Shown: positions 1 through 8,776 of the stretch, piece by piece
Layout: every line of letters starts with the position of its first letter
Numbering within the stretch: position 1 is the stretch's first letter
Assembly: GCF_019219025.1 (NCBI RefSeq)
Contig: NZ_JAHUWN010000025.1
Coordinates: 1-64,000, forward strand
Reading direction: 5' to 3'
Length of the DNA: 64,000 bases
Source: Bacillus sp. sid0103
GTDB lineage: Bacteria; Bacillota; Bacilli; Bacillales_B; DSM-18226
The notes under the pieces: model-generated
What the model saw: the letters and a program-made list of their open reading frames with translations, nothing else
Told to the model about the DNA's origin: nothing
Database searches by the model: none
Program-made: the position numbers and the translations under genes

Positions 1-19
1 GCGCGAAGCGCGCGAAATC

Positions 20-59
20 TTGATGGTTTGGAAGGGGGTACCCCCTTCCAAACCATCAA
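20..59. repeat. Perfect 40-bp palindrome
   Basis: The two 20-base halves are exact reverse complements meeting at GGGGGT/ACCCCC around base 39/40. A GC-rich GCGCG stretch precedes it (1-14). It can fold as a long hairpin on either strand. There is no clear T-tract, so it is not an obvious intrinsic terminator. It could be a dispersed palindromic element or the end of a structure lying mostly outside the window. Confidence 0.75.
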
Positions 60-120
60 AATTCATAAAAGCTGAAAAACATTGTAACCATAGGAAATAC
101 AATTTACACAAAATATAGGA

Positions 121-262
121 CTTGACTCTTTTTTCTTTCTTTGGGTCGTCAATAACACCTATTGACGACCTTACCCTCTCTTTTTTCTCTCTTTGGGTCG
201 TCAATAAGCCCTATTGACGACCTTACCCTTTCTTTTTTCTTTCTTTCGGTCATCAATATCCT
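121..262. repeat. 52-bp hairpin repeat array A (3 units)
   Basis: Three tandem units start near 144, 196 and 248, an exact 52-base period. The first two carry a perfect 10-bp stem (GGTCGTCAAT pairing with ATTGACGACC) around a 7-base loop, followed by TTACCC and a pyrimidine-rich tract. The third unit is degenerate. The array ends about 7 bases from the stop codon of the minus-strand brnQ gene. The unit plan matches the arrays at 10301, 14490 and 33150; array D has the same core in the opposite orientation. Confidence 0.85.
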
Positions 263-268
263 TTTTGA

Positions 269-1582
269 CTACTGTACCAAAGGTTTTTCACTAAACATCC
301 CAAGAAGATATCCTACTATTAAACCCAGCAGGGCTGGGATAATCCATCCTATTCCTTCCGTATAAAAGGGAAGAATATCAAGTGCCCCGCTCCATTCATT
401 GGCGAGGAATGTTTTATTAATCGTATCAATAATACTAAAAAGAGCAACAAAGATGACAACAGTGATATAAATCTGCCGGGAATTCTTAATTAAATTATCG
501 ATGAGGCCTAACAAGATCATCACGATTGCAATCGGGTAAATCAAACCTAGAATCGGAACGGAGATCTGTAAGATTTGCGTTAATCCTAAATTAGCAATGG
601 CAGTGCTAAGAACTGCTAGGATGATTACCCACGTTTTATACGTAATTTTTGGAATAGCATTCGCGAAAAATTGACTGCAGGATGTAACCAAACCAATCGA
701 TACACAAAAGCAGGCAATCGTAAATACTAGCCCTAATATCAAGGTCCCACTTTGTCCAAACAAGTGGGTCATAACATTAGACAATATTTGGGCCCCATTC
801 TCCGTTTTTCCTAAGGATGAACTGGCTGCTCCTAAATAACCTAAAATAAGGTAGATCACGGTTAATAGCAACCCTGCACCTAATCCAGCGTACATCATAT
901 ATACGGATCTTTTTTTGTTATCTAGTACTCCTTGTGATTTCAATGTATTGGCAATGACAATACCAAATGCTAAGGCAGCCAATGCATCCATTGTTAAATA
1001 TCCATCTAAAAATCCTTGGAAGACAGGATTTGAAACATAATTATCCTTCGGTGCTGCGAAGGAACCGATTGGGTCAATTAAGCTTTTCACAAAAATAATT
1101 GCAATCAGGGCAAGTAGGATTGGCGTCAATAATTTCCCAAATAGGTCGATAAGCTTTGAAGGGTACATACATAACCAGGCTACTAAGCCAAAAAAGACAA
1201 TACTATAAATAAGCAATGACACCGGACTTCCGACAACATTTTCTGGCAAAAAAGGCGCTAATCCCATTTCAAATGCAAGACTTCCCGCACGAGGAATCGC
1301 CAGTCCTGGTCCGATCGCGATATAGATGAGAAAAGGAAAGAGGAAAGCAAAATAAGGATGGACCCGCAGGTTTAGCTCATTAAAGCTGCCAGCCTTAGCT
1401 ACTGCAATCACCCCTAAAATAGGGAGTCCTACTGCTGAAATAATAAAACCGGCAAGTGCCGTCCAGAGATGATTCCCCGCTGCTTGTCCCAAAAATGGTG
1501 GAAAGATCAGGTTACCAGCCCCGAAAAACATGGAAAATAACATAAAACTAATAAAGATAATCTGTTTAGCAGAAAAATTCAT
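269..1582 (-). CDS. brnQ: Branched-chain amino acid carrier BrnQ
   Basis: This is a 437-residue, very hydrophobic protein with about 12 membrane segments, the usual size of the LIVCS/BrnQ family of sodium-coupled leucine, isoleucine and valine uptake carriers. The N-terminus contains the family hallmark FFGAGNLIFPPFLGQAAG-type glycine-rich segment (around residues 18-37), and the GPGLAIPRAG motif follows near residue 90. It starts with ATG at 1582 behind a GGAG-type ribosome site. It appears to be a single-gene unit: the next upstream gene ends about 150 bases away, and a hairpin repeat array begins 7 bases after its stop. I see no T-box leader in the short upstream gap, so the control is not evident. 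Assignment to BrnQ is confident; substrate preference is inferred from family. Confidence 0.92.
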   Translation of the reverse strand: MNFSAKQIIFISFMLFSMFFGAGNLIFPPFLGQAAGNHLWTALAGFIISAVGLPILGVIAVAKAGSFNELNLRVHPYFAFLFPFLIYIAIGPGLAIPRAGSLAFEMGLAPFLPENVVGSPVSLLIYSIVFFGLVAWLCMYPSKLIDLFGKLLTPILLALIAIIFVKSLIDPIGSFAAPKDNYVSNPVFQGFLDGYLTMDALAALAFGIVIANTLKSQGVLDNKKRSVYMMYAGLGAGLLLTVIYLILGYLGAASSSLGKTENGAQILSNVMTHLFGQSGTLILGLVFTIACFCVSIGLVTSCSQFFANAIPKITYKTWVIILAVLSTAIANLGLTQILQISVPILGLIYPIAIVMILLGLIDNLIKNSRQIYITVVIFVALFSIIDTINKTFLANEWSGALDILPFYTEGIGWIIPALLGLIVGYLLGMFSEKPLVQ

Positions 1583-1684
1583 TCATAAACTCCTTTTTAA
1601 ATAAAAATATTATTCCATTATAATAAACCAAATTTACCCCATAATGGTATATTTTTTTTAAACTTCCAACGATTGAATGATAAA

Positions 1685-1712
1685 TTTCCTCTTCCGATTT
1701 CGAAAGAGGAAA
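1685..1712 (-). terminator. Possible terminator hairpin after the acetyltransferase gene
   Basis: A 9-bp stem (TTTCCTCTT pairing with AAGAGGAAA) lies 18 bases beyond the stop of the minus-strand gene ending at 1730. The trailing tract on the minus strand (AAATTTATC) is only weakly T-rich, so termination is uncertain. Confidence 0.45.
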
Positions 1713-1729
1713 AACAGACACTACCAACG

Positions 1730-2941
1730 TCAAAAATAATCAGAGAAATATGGTGTTTCTCGTTCAATTAAATTCTCTAAAATTTCCACCGTTTGTTCAT
1801 TACAGTTAAGACGGCCGATTGCCGCCAAATAGGCTGGGCGTTTGTACCCGAATAACATCGTTGTCAATGTCTGAATACTAACGAATATATCCGGCTGCTC
1901 CACACTAAGTTTAAGATCCCCTTCCCCATTAGCCGATACATGAAGTGTAAATACTCCATTATTCCATTCAAGGATTGGATCATCAACCTGAAATGTAATG
2001 TGAATTTCAGTGCCTGGCGCCTTGAACGGGAATTGGCCGATAAACTGAGTGACATCCACAATACGTGCCATGAAATAGGGGGCAATGGTTTCTTTAATAT
2101 CTCCGTCCTCCAGCCAGAAGGCCAATGGATCATTTGTATAAATATTACCGACAACTTTCGTAACCATAGAGAAATGAGCACTGATAAAATTCCAAAGGCC
2201 TTTTCGTGCCTCTTCATTCATATAGATCATTTCTTTAACGTGCAGGACATCTTGAGAAATCCAATATAACAAATACCCTTGCGGCTGATGGGATCGATCA
2301 TAATAAACAGCTGCCGTTAATTCATCCAATTCCCAGCGCCAGAATTCATCCCAAGCTAAATGGTTTCGAATCATGGCCACATGTCGTCTTCTCGAAAAAA
2401 GCTGGTAAACGCTTTTTATATCGGGATGTTCGGTATTGAGCCGATCGACATATCCTGATACTTTCTTTACTTTCGGCAATTGATAGTCTTTTATTTCAAA
2501 GGTCATCTTATCGGAAACAATCTCCCAGCCCCGTTTACGATAAAAAGGCAAGGAATAAGGATATAAATAAGAAATCGATTGTTTCCTCTCTCTCATATCG
2601 GCAAGTGCCTGCCATATCAACTTATTCATCAATCCCAAATTTGCGTATTCTGGATAGGTCCCAACACCCGTTAAGCCGCCCATCTCAAAGGTACGACCAT
2701 ATATATTGACCTGAAACGGATAGACAGCAATTTGGGATATAAGTTTTTCTCCATCAAACCAGCCCAACACATCTGCCTGCTCCAAAACAGGCAGTTTTGC
2801 TAATGCAATTTCACGTTCCTCCCAGCCTACTTTCTGTAAGTCTTTTTTGGTCACTTGGAACACATACCGTAAGAGTTCATTGAATTGCCGCCAATGTTTG
2901 GGTTCTACTTTCTCCATTTTGAGCCTGTCTAGTCGACTCAT
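1730..2941 (-). CDS. Eis-like GNAT N-acetyltransferase with SCP2-type C-terminus
   Basis: The 403-residue protein has the layout of the Eis family. An N-terminal GNAT domain (about 10-140) includes the acetyl-CoA loop region GVGTYPEYANLGLMNKLI. A second GNAT-like half follows, with a C-terminal sterol-carrier-like domain (about 290-400). Eis-family enzymes acetylate lysines or amines of aminoglycosides and other polyamines, but the Bacillus relatives mostly have no proven substrate. The ATG at 2941 follows a GGAGGG site at good spacing. It stands alone between brnQ and the L,D-transpeptidase gene on the same strand. The family call is secure; the substrate, and any link to drug resistance, cannot be read from sequence. 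Confidence 0.85.
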   Translation of the reverse strand: MSRLDRLKMEKVEPKHWRQFNELLRYVFQVTKKDLQKVGWEEREIALAKLPVLEQADVLGWFDGEKLISQIAVYPFQVNIYGRTFEMGGLTGVGTYPEYANLGLMNKLIWQALADMRERKQSISYLYPYSLPFYRKRGWEIVSDKMTFEIKDYQLPKVKKVSGYVDRLNTEHPDIKSVYQLFSRRRHVAMIRNHLAWDEFWRWELDELTAAVYYDRSHQPQGYLLYWISQDVLHVKEMIYMNEEARKGLWNFISAHFSMVTKVVGNIYTNDPLAFWLEDGDIKETIAPYFMARIVDVTQFIGQFPFKAPGTEIHITFQVDDPILEWNNGVFTLHVSANGEGDLKLSVEQPDIFVSIQTLTTMLFGYKRPAYLAAIGRLNCNEQTVEILENLIERETPYFSDYF

Positions 2942-3035
2942 ACAATTCCCTCCAAATTTACACTCTTACTCTATGTTCATGTATTTTGTATAAATTTATG
3001 TAAACCTTCCGAAAAAAACTGAAGCAAATATAAAT

Positions 3036-3064
3036 AAAAAAAGCTGCTCATCCATTTGAGCAAC
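3036..3064 (-). terminator. Intrinsic terminator of the L,D-transpeptidase gene
   Basis: On the minus strand a GTTGCTCA/TGAGCAGC stem is followed by seven T residues, 19 bases after the stop at 3083. Confidence 0.8.
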
Positions 3065-3082
3065 TTAAGGTCACCGATTCAG

Positions 3083-3856
3083 TTAATTCTTAATGCCGAG
3101 TGCTTTTTTGGTTGCTGGACCAACAATCCCATCCGCTGTAAGTTTATGTGCTTTTTGAAAATTGCGGACTGCACTGTCGGTGTTTCCTCCAAAGACACCA
3201 TCTACACCCTTTGTACTAAAACCAAGGGAAGTAAGCTTACGCTGAAGTTCTTGGACGGCTGGACCCCGACTGCCTTTTTTAAGGATTTCTCCACTAGAAT
3301 TAACAGGAACGGAAGGTGCACTTGACCCGCCTTTCACTTTGTATCCATTGGCTGTTGCAATCGCATTGAAAGATTTCCCTGATGATGTGATGATGACTGG
3401 GGTACCAGTTGGCACTTGATTAAACAGCCATTCTACCTCATTATCATACATCCGAATACAGCCGCTGCTTACATACCCGCCAATGGAACTTGGGTTGTTG
3501 TTTCCATGAATCCCATATGTTGTCCCCCATGTTCCACGGGCATTCAGACCGAGCCAGCGGTTACCTAGCGGATTACGAGGGTCACCACCTGGTATATGTC
3601 CCTTGTAGTACGGCCTGTTCTTGATCTTATTAACAATCTTAAACTTGCCTTCGGGTGTATACGATCTTTTTCTCCCGGTTCCAACTTTAAACTGTTTTTT
3701 AAACTGACCGTTTTCAAAGTAAGCAAGCCTGTTTGTTGTCTTGTTAATAATAATCAATTTTCCACCAGAGGTTGCCAAACTTGACGGAACACCAACAAAA
3801 AAACTAGACAACAGAAAAAAAGCAAATACAAAAAAAATCAACCACTTTTTGTGCAA
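3083..3856 (-). CDS. Secreted L,D-transpeptidase (YkuD) with peptidoglycan-binding domain
   Basis: This 257-residue protein has a signal peptide (about 1-29) and a YkuD catalytic domain (about 32-157). The conserved histidine is His117 (GIHGNNNPSS) and the nucleophile is Cys133 in SSGCIRM, with Arg135. A C-terminal PG_binding_1 domain (about 190-255) contains GSRGPAVQELQRKL and ADGIVGPATKKAL. Such enzymes make 3-3 cross-links or attach modifications in peptidoglycan outside the membrane. In Bacillus several are sporulation-associated. The start is TTG, with GGAGGGG five bases upstream. It is monocistronic with its own terminator. All catalytic residues are present, so it is probably active; the physiological stage of expression is unknown. 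Confidence 0.92.
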   Translation of the reverse strand: MHKKWLIFFVFAFFLLSSFFVGVPSSLATSGGKLIIINKTTNRLAYFENGQFKKQFKVGTGRKRSYTPEGKFKIVNKIKNRPYYKGHIPGGDPRNPLGNRWLGLNARGTWGTTYGIHGNNNPSSIGGYVSSGCIRMYDNEVEWLFNQVPTGTPVIITSSGKSFNAIATANGYKVKGGSSAPSVPVNSSGEILKKGSRGPAVQELQRKLTSLGFSTKGVDGVFGGNTDSAVRNFQKAHKLTADGIVGPATKKALGIKN

Positions 3857-4055
3857 TCTAACCCCTCCATTACGACATAAATACTAATCCGTGTATCCTA
3901 TGTCGGAATGGCTTGTACACATTACAAATATATATAAAGATATTACAAATCGGGCGAAAGTTAGGTAATATTGCCCCTTCATTTTAAATATATTTTTTGG
4001 ATATATAGTAAAATATCATCAAATAATAAGATAAAAATTAAACTAGGGGATACTC

Positions 4056-4277
4056 ATGAAACAGATTTTGATTTTCTTGTTATTGTTTACACTCGTAGTA
4101 GCTCTTGATGTATTAATGGATATACTTCAGGGTCTTGATATAAATGAAGTTATCCATGCCTTTATTAAAATAAAACAAAAAATAAAAAGCGAAGAAATTA
4201 TTCTGATTATATTGTTATTCCTCCCTCTTATTATTTCAAAGTCCTACAATTTCTTTAATAGACAGAAAGAAGCCTAA
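4056..4277 (+). CDS. Small two-pass membrane protein, unknown function
   Basis: This 73-residue open frame begins with ATG behind an AGGGGAT site. It encodes two hydrophobic helices (about 3-22 and 47-64) separated by a lysine/glutamate-rich loop, with a short basic tail. I do not recognise a family. It is the only plus-strand gene in a minus-strand neighbourhood, facing the genes at 3083 and 4707, and has no partner. The ribosome site, composition and clean membrane pattern favour a real gene, but conservation is untested. Confidence 0.5.
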   Translation: MKQILIFLLLFTLVVALDVLMDILQGLDINEVIHAFIKIKQKIKSEEIILIILLFLPLIISKSYNFFNRQKEA

Positions 4278-4572
4278 CATAATTCCTTCTTTTTTATTTG
4301 TGTAAACAAAGTGGGGGACCAGAGAAAAGCACAGACAATCTCGTCAAATATATCATATCGATACTGACCTCGCCTTTTCTTTTGTCCTGTTTTAGAAAGG
4401 GGCTGGGGCCCAATATTTAAAAACTTATTTCCAACAATTATGACTTTCCCTTTCGGTGAGATGATTACCTTCACTATGCTCTTGCCGTATTTGAACAAAC
4501 AAGAAACCAAATAACACTATTTTATGTAATATGTACACTTATCAAAATTCAATTAACCCTTTAATTACAAAT

Positions 4573-4599
4573 AAAAAAACCAGGCAAAAAATTGCCCGG
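4573..4599 (-). terminator. Intrinsic terminator after the flavin reductase gene
   Basis: On the minus strand, CCGGGCAA and TTGCCTGG form an 8-bp stem followed by TTTTTTT. It closes the 4707-7449 transcription unit about 110 bases past its last stop. Confidence 0.8.
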
Positions 4600-4606
4600 T
4601 CCCTTT

Positions 4607-4646
4607 GTTATCGTTGAACTAATTTTTCCCTCTTCACTGGCCTCAT
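4607..4646. repeat. Solitary, degenerate copy of the 52-bp repeat family
   Basis: GTTATCGTTGAACTAATTTT and the following CCCTCTTCACTGGCCTCAT match the array-B unit (GTTACCGTTGAACCAATTTT, then TCTCCCTTCACGGGCATCAT) with a few changes. Only one copy is visible. The gap 4278-4706 otherwise holds the terminator above and no gene I can support. Confidence 0.6.
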
Positions 4647-4706
4647 TTGTTTTACGGGAGACGTCCCACAAAAAACATCTATGGATATGCACTATTATGT
4701 GGCAAG

Positions 4707-5171
4707 TTATTCTTCTAATAATGAACGATAACGACCGCTATAAAAAACGAGCGGTTCTGAATCTTTAAGGTGAATATCGGTCACTTTCCCAATAAATAAT
4801 GTATGGTCCCCTTCAAGATGCTCTGCCGATACTTCACAAGCAATTTGTGCCACTACACCTGATAAAACTGGTTTTCCATCAAGACGATCAAACTCGACTT
4901 CACGGTATTCCTTCAACTGACCTGCAAAAATCATTGAAAGTTCCTTTTGATCCGCAGCTAAAATATTTACTGAAAAGATTTTACTTTCTTTGATTTTGTT
5001 AAGAATTCGCGCTTTTTCTCCAATTGAGATGATTACGAGCTTTGGATCGAGTGACACGGACATGAAAGCATTCGCTGTCATACCATGTACTTCTCCATCT
5101 AATTCTGTCGTAATAACCGTTACGCCTGTCGCAAATTTCCCCATTGCACTACGAAATTGACGATCATCCAT
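4707..5171 (-). CDS. Flavin reductase (HpaC/DIM6-type)
   Basis: The 154-residue protein matches the short flavin reductase-like (FMN-binding split barrel) family. It opens with the typical FRSAMGKFATGVTVITT segment (about 5-21) and carries the MTANAFMSVSLDPKLVIISI motif (about 31-50) and a C-terminal HTLFIGKV strand. These proteins use NAD(P)H to supply FMNH2 or FADH2 to a partner monooxygenase. It is the last gene of a minus-strand set following the DMT transporter by 21 bases and ends at a clear terminator. The nearest monooxygenase in the operon (6313-7449) belongs to a single-component class that normally reduces its own FAD, so the partner is uncertain. The anthranilate hydroxylase cluster already has its own reductase. 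Confidence 0.88.
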   Translation of the reverse strand: MDDRQFRSAMGKFATGVTVITTELDGEVHGMTANAFMSVSLDPKLVIISIGEKARILNKIKESKIFSVNILAADQKELSMIFAGQLKEYREVEFDRLDGKPVLSGVVAQIACEVSAEHLEGDHTLFIGKVTDIHLKDSEPLVFYSGRYRSLLEE

Positions 5172-5192
5172 TTTATATATACTCCTGTTTTT

Positions 5193-6224
5193 TTATTTAG
5201 AGCTTATTGAAGTGGAATTCAACAAGTCATCTACTGGAACTTCCACAGAACGTTCAACTTTAGGTTCTATGTTGCGCTGCAAAATAATAGCCGCGCTCAG
5301 AATAAGAACGCCACCGATTATTTGATTGAAGTAAAGAGTTTGTCCCAAAAACATTGAAGCAACTATTGCACCAGAAATCGGTTCAAATATAGCCAAAATT
5401 GAGGCTCTTGATGCACCGATCATTCGAATACCTGTCAATAACATCATTGTAGGAATTGCAGCTCCAACAATCCCTGCGAATAGCAAAATTGGCCAAAGTG
5501 AAGCATCATGGAAAGGTTGGATGAGTGACTCCTTTTCTCCGAAAACAAAGCCAATCACAGCAAAAACTACAGCACCTGCTGTTAGAAAAAGAGTTGTCGC
5601 GTACGAAGCTGGAATACTTGGATAACCCTTACGGCCAACAAGAAAATAAATCGACATTCCTACCGCCGCTCCAAGTGCGAGGATAATTCCAAGTGAATCA
5701 AATCGAACAGCATCCCCTCCAAGCATTTGTCCAACAATAGCCAGCGTACTTCCCCCTAAAGCAAACAACAGAGCAATAAACTTTGGTCGCGTAAACGATT
5801 CACGCCCGGTGATAGCACAGATCACTGTCACCAGAGCTGGATAGATGTAAAACAAAAGGAGTGCCAACGCAACTGTTAAATGAACGAAAGCATAAAATAT
5901 CGCAAGACTGTAAGACATAAACATAATAGCCGCTATACATAAGTTACGTAACTGCCATTTAGGAATCTTTGATAAAGGAGTACGTTCTGTATGATCTGGC
6001 CGTCCTATACCAAAAACAAGGAGAACTACCATAGTAATTGCTCCAATTGTTTCACGCCAAGTGGCAAATGCAACAGGACTTATCCCAGCTTCATAGGCAA
6101 AGTTAGTTAAGGTCCCTAGACTAGAAAAAAGAGCTGAGGCAAATAGAACAATTAAAATTCCTTTGAGTTGAGAATTACCAGATTTTGTTTTTGATATTTC
6201 ATGCTGTTTCTCATAATTATTCAT
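5193..6224 (-). CDS. EamA/DMT-family transporter
   Basis: This 343-residue protein has ten predicted membrane helices in two EamA repeats, with the usual AlxPxxxSLG-type start (GILIVLFASALFSSLGTLTN) and a polar C-terminal tail. Relatives export or import small metabolites, including amino acids and aromatic compounds. It lies between the FAD monooxygenase and the flavin reductase in the same orientation, with a 21-base gap downstream. That position suggests it moves the substrate or product of the putative quinolone-degrading enzymes, although nothing in the sequence fixes the direction or the substrate. Confidence 0.88.
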   Translation of the reverse strand: MNNYEKQHEISKTKSGNSQLKGILIVLFASALFSSLGTLTNFAYEAGISPVAFATWRETIGAITMVVLLVFGIGRPDHTERTPLSKIPKWQLRNLCIAAIMFMSYSLAIFYAFVHLTVALALLLFYIYPALVTVICAITGRESFTRPKFIALLFALGGSTLAIVGQMLGGDAVRFDSLGIILALGAAVGMSIYFLVGRKGYPSIPASYATTLFLTAGAVVFAVIGFVFGEKESLIQPFHDASLWPILLFAGIVGAAIPTMMLLTGIRMIGASRASILAIFEPISGAIVASMFLGQTLYFNQIIGGVLILSAAIILQRNIEPKVERSVEVPVDDLLNSTSISSK

Positions 6225-6312
6225 ATCTAACCGCCCCTTTTATTTGGTTTAGAATACACCCTATTAATCGTCATCAACATCCTTCATGCGTTTATAGCCA
6301 TCCGTGTATATC

Positions 6313-7449
6313 TTAGCCTACAAATACTTCTTTTGATCCGGTAACATGTCTTGCTGCCAGACTTAACATATGATCGATATTTTCAGACTCCATCACTTTT
6401 CTGATAATCTCAGAGCGAATATTTAATAAATCCTTTGGCCAATTTGAAGCAGCTGCACCATATATCCTAGACCAAATTTGAGTTTTTTCCGCAATTGGTC
6501 TCATTATATCTTCCCAACGCTGAAGTGCTATATCGATATCATATTGATCCAGTTGTTTGGCTAACTCCAAAGCACTAGTTATACTTACTCCTGCTCCTTG
6601 ACCTAAATTGGGTTCCATACCATGTGCAGCATCGCCAAGTAATGCTACTCTTCCCTTTGTCCAGGACTTTAAGAATATATAAATAAAGTTACGATCTAAT
6701 CTAGCATATTCAATTCTATTTATAACGGATTCCAAATGAGGGAACGTGGATAACCATACTCTCTTATTTATCGGATCTGAAAGTGCTTCCTCATCTGTGG
6801 AAGGCGCTGTCAAGTATACATAGCGGAATATATCTGTAGATGGTGCAATACCAATACGGCGATAACCATTCCAATGTTCCATGGCACGTCCATATTCGTC
6901 CTCATTCAGCCTTGGAATCAATGCTCTTATCGCTCCGTTGTTCATTGGCTCAAAAGTGTGTTTAATATTAAGTGAATTTCTAATAGTAGAATAGACACCA
7001 TCCGCTCCCACAATAAGATCAGCCCTGAATGTTTTACCATTATCCAATGTAATTGTTCCTGAAGGATCTGCAGACACTACACAAGCATTTGTTTCAATCT
7101 GTACCCCTGCTTTCAGAGCTGCTCGAGCTAAAGCGCTGTGAATATCTTTACGGGGAATAACGCAAAAACGATTATCTTCTAAAAATTTAGTAGAATGTAT
7201 TAATTCTCGCTTATTGTCAATCATATCTAAACTCGTAATAAACTCTATATCTTTACTCGCTTCATCATATACGTTAATTGATTCTAATACCTTTAATCCA
7301 TTTTCCCATGTATAAAGACCTGCCCCAATTTCTCTAAGTTCTGAGGATCTTTCTAAGATAATAACACCCCAACCACGTTGAGCAAGTGCTGTTCCTAACG
7401 TTAAACCTGATAATCCGGCACCAGCAATGATAATTTTCTTTTTACCCAA
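6313..7449 (-). CDS. FAD-dependent aromatic monooxygenase (PqsH/AqdB/Moq-like candidate)
   Basis: The 378-residue protein is a class A flavoprotein hydroxylase. It has an N-terminal GAGLSGLTLG dinucleotide motif (about 10-19), a central GADGVYS motif (about 148-154) and GDAAHGMEPNLGQGAG near residue 282. The family inserts oxygen ortho to a hydroxyl or carbonyl on aromatic rings using NAD(P)H. Salicylate, 6-hydroxynicotinate and 4-quinolone hydroxylases are all members, so the fold alone does not give the substrate. The next gene upstream encodes a Hod-type dioxygenase whose known substrates are 3-hydroxy-4-quinolones. A 4-quinolone 3-hydroxylase role, like PqsH, AqdB or Moq, is therefore the best contextual inference. 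The start is TTG preceded by GGAGG. Confidence 0.8.
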   Translation of the reverse strand: MGKKKIIIAGAGLSGLTLGTALAQRGWGVIILERSSELREIGAGLYTWENGLKVLESINVYDEASKDIEFITSLDMIDNKRELIHSTKFLEDNRFCVIPRKDIHSALARAALKAGVQIETNACVVSADPSGTITLDNGKTFRADLIVGADGVYSTIRNSLNIKHTFEPMNNGAIRALIPRLNEDEYGRAMEHWNGYRRIGIAPSTDIFRYVYLTAPSTDEEALSDPINKRVWLSTFPHLESVINRIEYARLDRNFIYIFLKSWTKGRVALLGDAAHGMEPNLGQGAGVSITSALELAKQLDQYDIDIALQRWEDIMRPIAEKTQIWSRIYGAAASNWPKDLLNIRSEIIRKVMESENIDHMLSLAARHVTGSKEVFVG

Positions 7450-7550
7450 CTTATCCCATCCTCCTTTTTTGTAGCCTCATTTCCGAAGCTCCACTTTTAT
7501 TCAAATACTAGTAGAGACTTTCATGTGTATCAAAAGTTTCACTTCAATAA

Positions 7551-7598
7551 ATGCCCCTATTTTTCATGCTAATAACTCAAGATGAAACATAGGGGCAA
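7551..7598 (-). terminator. Hairpin between the dioxygenase and monooxygenase genes
   Basis: GCCCCTAT (7553-7560) pairs with ATAGGGGC (7589-7596), and inner TTTCAT/ATGAAA extends the stem. The minus-strand tail (ATTTATTG) is modestly T-rich, so it may be a partial terminator or an mRNA-stabilising hairpin within the operon. Confidence 0.45.
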
Positions 7599-7635
7599 TG
7601 AAGGATCAGTCAATGATGTTTTATAAGAATCCTTT

Positions 7636-8472
7636 CTACCTAATTAATGAGTTTGCAGATATGAATTCATTGATATGATTCGCTACCGCTTCCGGGGACT
7701 CGAGCGTAGGAAAATGTGTCTTTCCACTGATTTGTTTGAAGTCGAACCACGGGTGTTCATCTTTAAATCTCTGTTGCATCTCTTCATATCCGGTTACTGG
7801 AGCCTGCGAATAAATGTGCACAATTGGGCGTTTTGGATCCAGTGCAGTCATTCGCTCAAGTGGCGATTTCCAAGTTTGGTATGCATTCTCTATTACTCTG
7901 CAGGCCCTATCCCACATGTCAAAACCGAAACTGGCCATCTCTTTGTTTAGGTGATCAATTATGTTGCGATTGGTGCTGATGCCGAGCCAATGGTTAAACA
8001 GGTTTTTCCGACCAGCCATCCAGCGATCTGGATGCTGAATATCCTGCAAATCTTTTATAAATTCCTCTCCTGCCTCTACTAGGATCCAGTCTATGACTAC
8101 AGTTTGAGGTACTCTAGCCGTTCCAAGCCGTTGGCAGATCTCAATATTGGCCCATCCACCATGGGAAGTTGACACAGGGACAACTTTTTGGATGTCTAGT
8201 GCATCCAATACTGCAATGACGTCATCAGCTTGCTCTCTGATACCGAAATCTCCCGGGAGACGCACTGGATCCGAATGCCCGCGCCAGTTCATACGAAGCA
8301 CCTTATGCTTTTGCGCCAACGGCTTAACCAATTTGTCGAATAGCCTGTGGTCTTGACACCAACCACTTAGCAATAGTATTACCGGACCATTCGCGTCACC
8401 GTGAATATCGTACGTAATCTGCTGACCATTAACTTTAATAGATTTAAGTTGGTTATTTACTTGATTCATCAA
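7636..8472 (-). CDS. Hod/AqdC-like cofactor-independent 3-hydroxy-4-quinolone 2,4-dioxygenase
   Basis: This 278-residue alpha/beta-hydrolase-fold protein resembles Arthrobacter Hod, from memory, along almost its whole length. Shared blocks include GWCQDHRLFDKL (Hod GWCHDHR), RMNWRGHS, DFGIREQADD, STSHGGW, VIDWI, DPERW-like HPDRW, GFDMWDRACRVIENAY, HPWFDF and GKTHFP. The triad would be Ser103, Asp128 and His253. Hod and AqdC cleave the heterocycle of 3-hydroxy-4-quinolones without metal or cofactor, releasing CO and an N-acylanthranilate. Hod His38 is Gln40 here and the His before the Ser is Thr102, so substrate range may differ. Neighbours encode a flavin hydroxylase and an HGGFW hydrolase, as in moq-hod-amq and aqdBCA sets. 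The start could be TTG 8472 or ATG 8469. Confidence 0.82.
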   Translation of the reverse strand: MMNQVNNQLKSIKVNGQQITYDIHGDANGPVILLLSGWCQDHRLFDKLVKPLAQKHKVLRMNWRGHSDPVRLPGDFGIREQADDVIAVLDALDIQKVVPVSTSHGGWANIEICQRLGTARVPQTVVIDWILVEAGEEFIKDLQDIQHPDRWMAGRKNLFNHWLGISTNRNIIDHLNKEMASFGFDMWDRACRVIENAYQTWKSPLERMTALDPKRPIVHIYSQAPVTGYEEMQQRFKDEHPWFDFKQISGKTHFPTLESPEAVANHINEFISANSLIR

Positions 8473-8581
8473 TAATTCATCTCCATTCTCATAATTAAAC
8501 AGTTAAGCCTTCCATTAGCACTACCAAAAAATACATTTTAATAAGATATCTTCATTTCCCCCCTTTTTTTCGAAATTACAA

Positions 8582-8642
8582 AAAAGGGCAGACCACAGCT
8601 TATAAAAACTAATCAATTAGTTTTATAAGCCATGGTCTGCCC
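8582..8642 (-). terminator. Long inverted repeat, terminator of the DUF2294 gene
   Basis: A roughly 28-bp imperfect stem (AAGGGCAGACCA pairing with TGGTCTGCCCTT, then a TTATAAAA-type inner arm) is followed on the minus strand by TTTTTTGT. It would separate the 8777-10050 genes from the dioxygenase operon, so the latter either has its own promoter in 8473-8580 or relies on read-through. No strong promoter is obvious there. Confidence 0.75.
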
Positions 8643-8776
8643 TTGATTATTCGTGTCAAGAAGCCACCCAATGGTTCTTGGATGAGCAAAGATTCTTCAT
8701 CTTCGCCTTTTTTATTTTTATTATATTCACAATTATATGAAAATTTAATCTATAAATCAAGCGCTTTCATTTTAAT

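Noticed and set aside
1583..1729. T-box or leucine-responsive leader of brnQ
   Set aside because: The gap is too short and lacks the T-box sequence and a terminator/antiterminator structure.
4274..4510. 78-residue minus-strand reading frame
   Set aside because: No ribosome site, low-complexity non-protein-like composition, and it faces the small membrane gene; no family resemblance.
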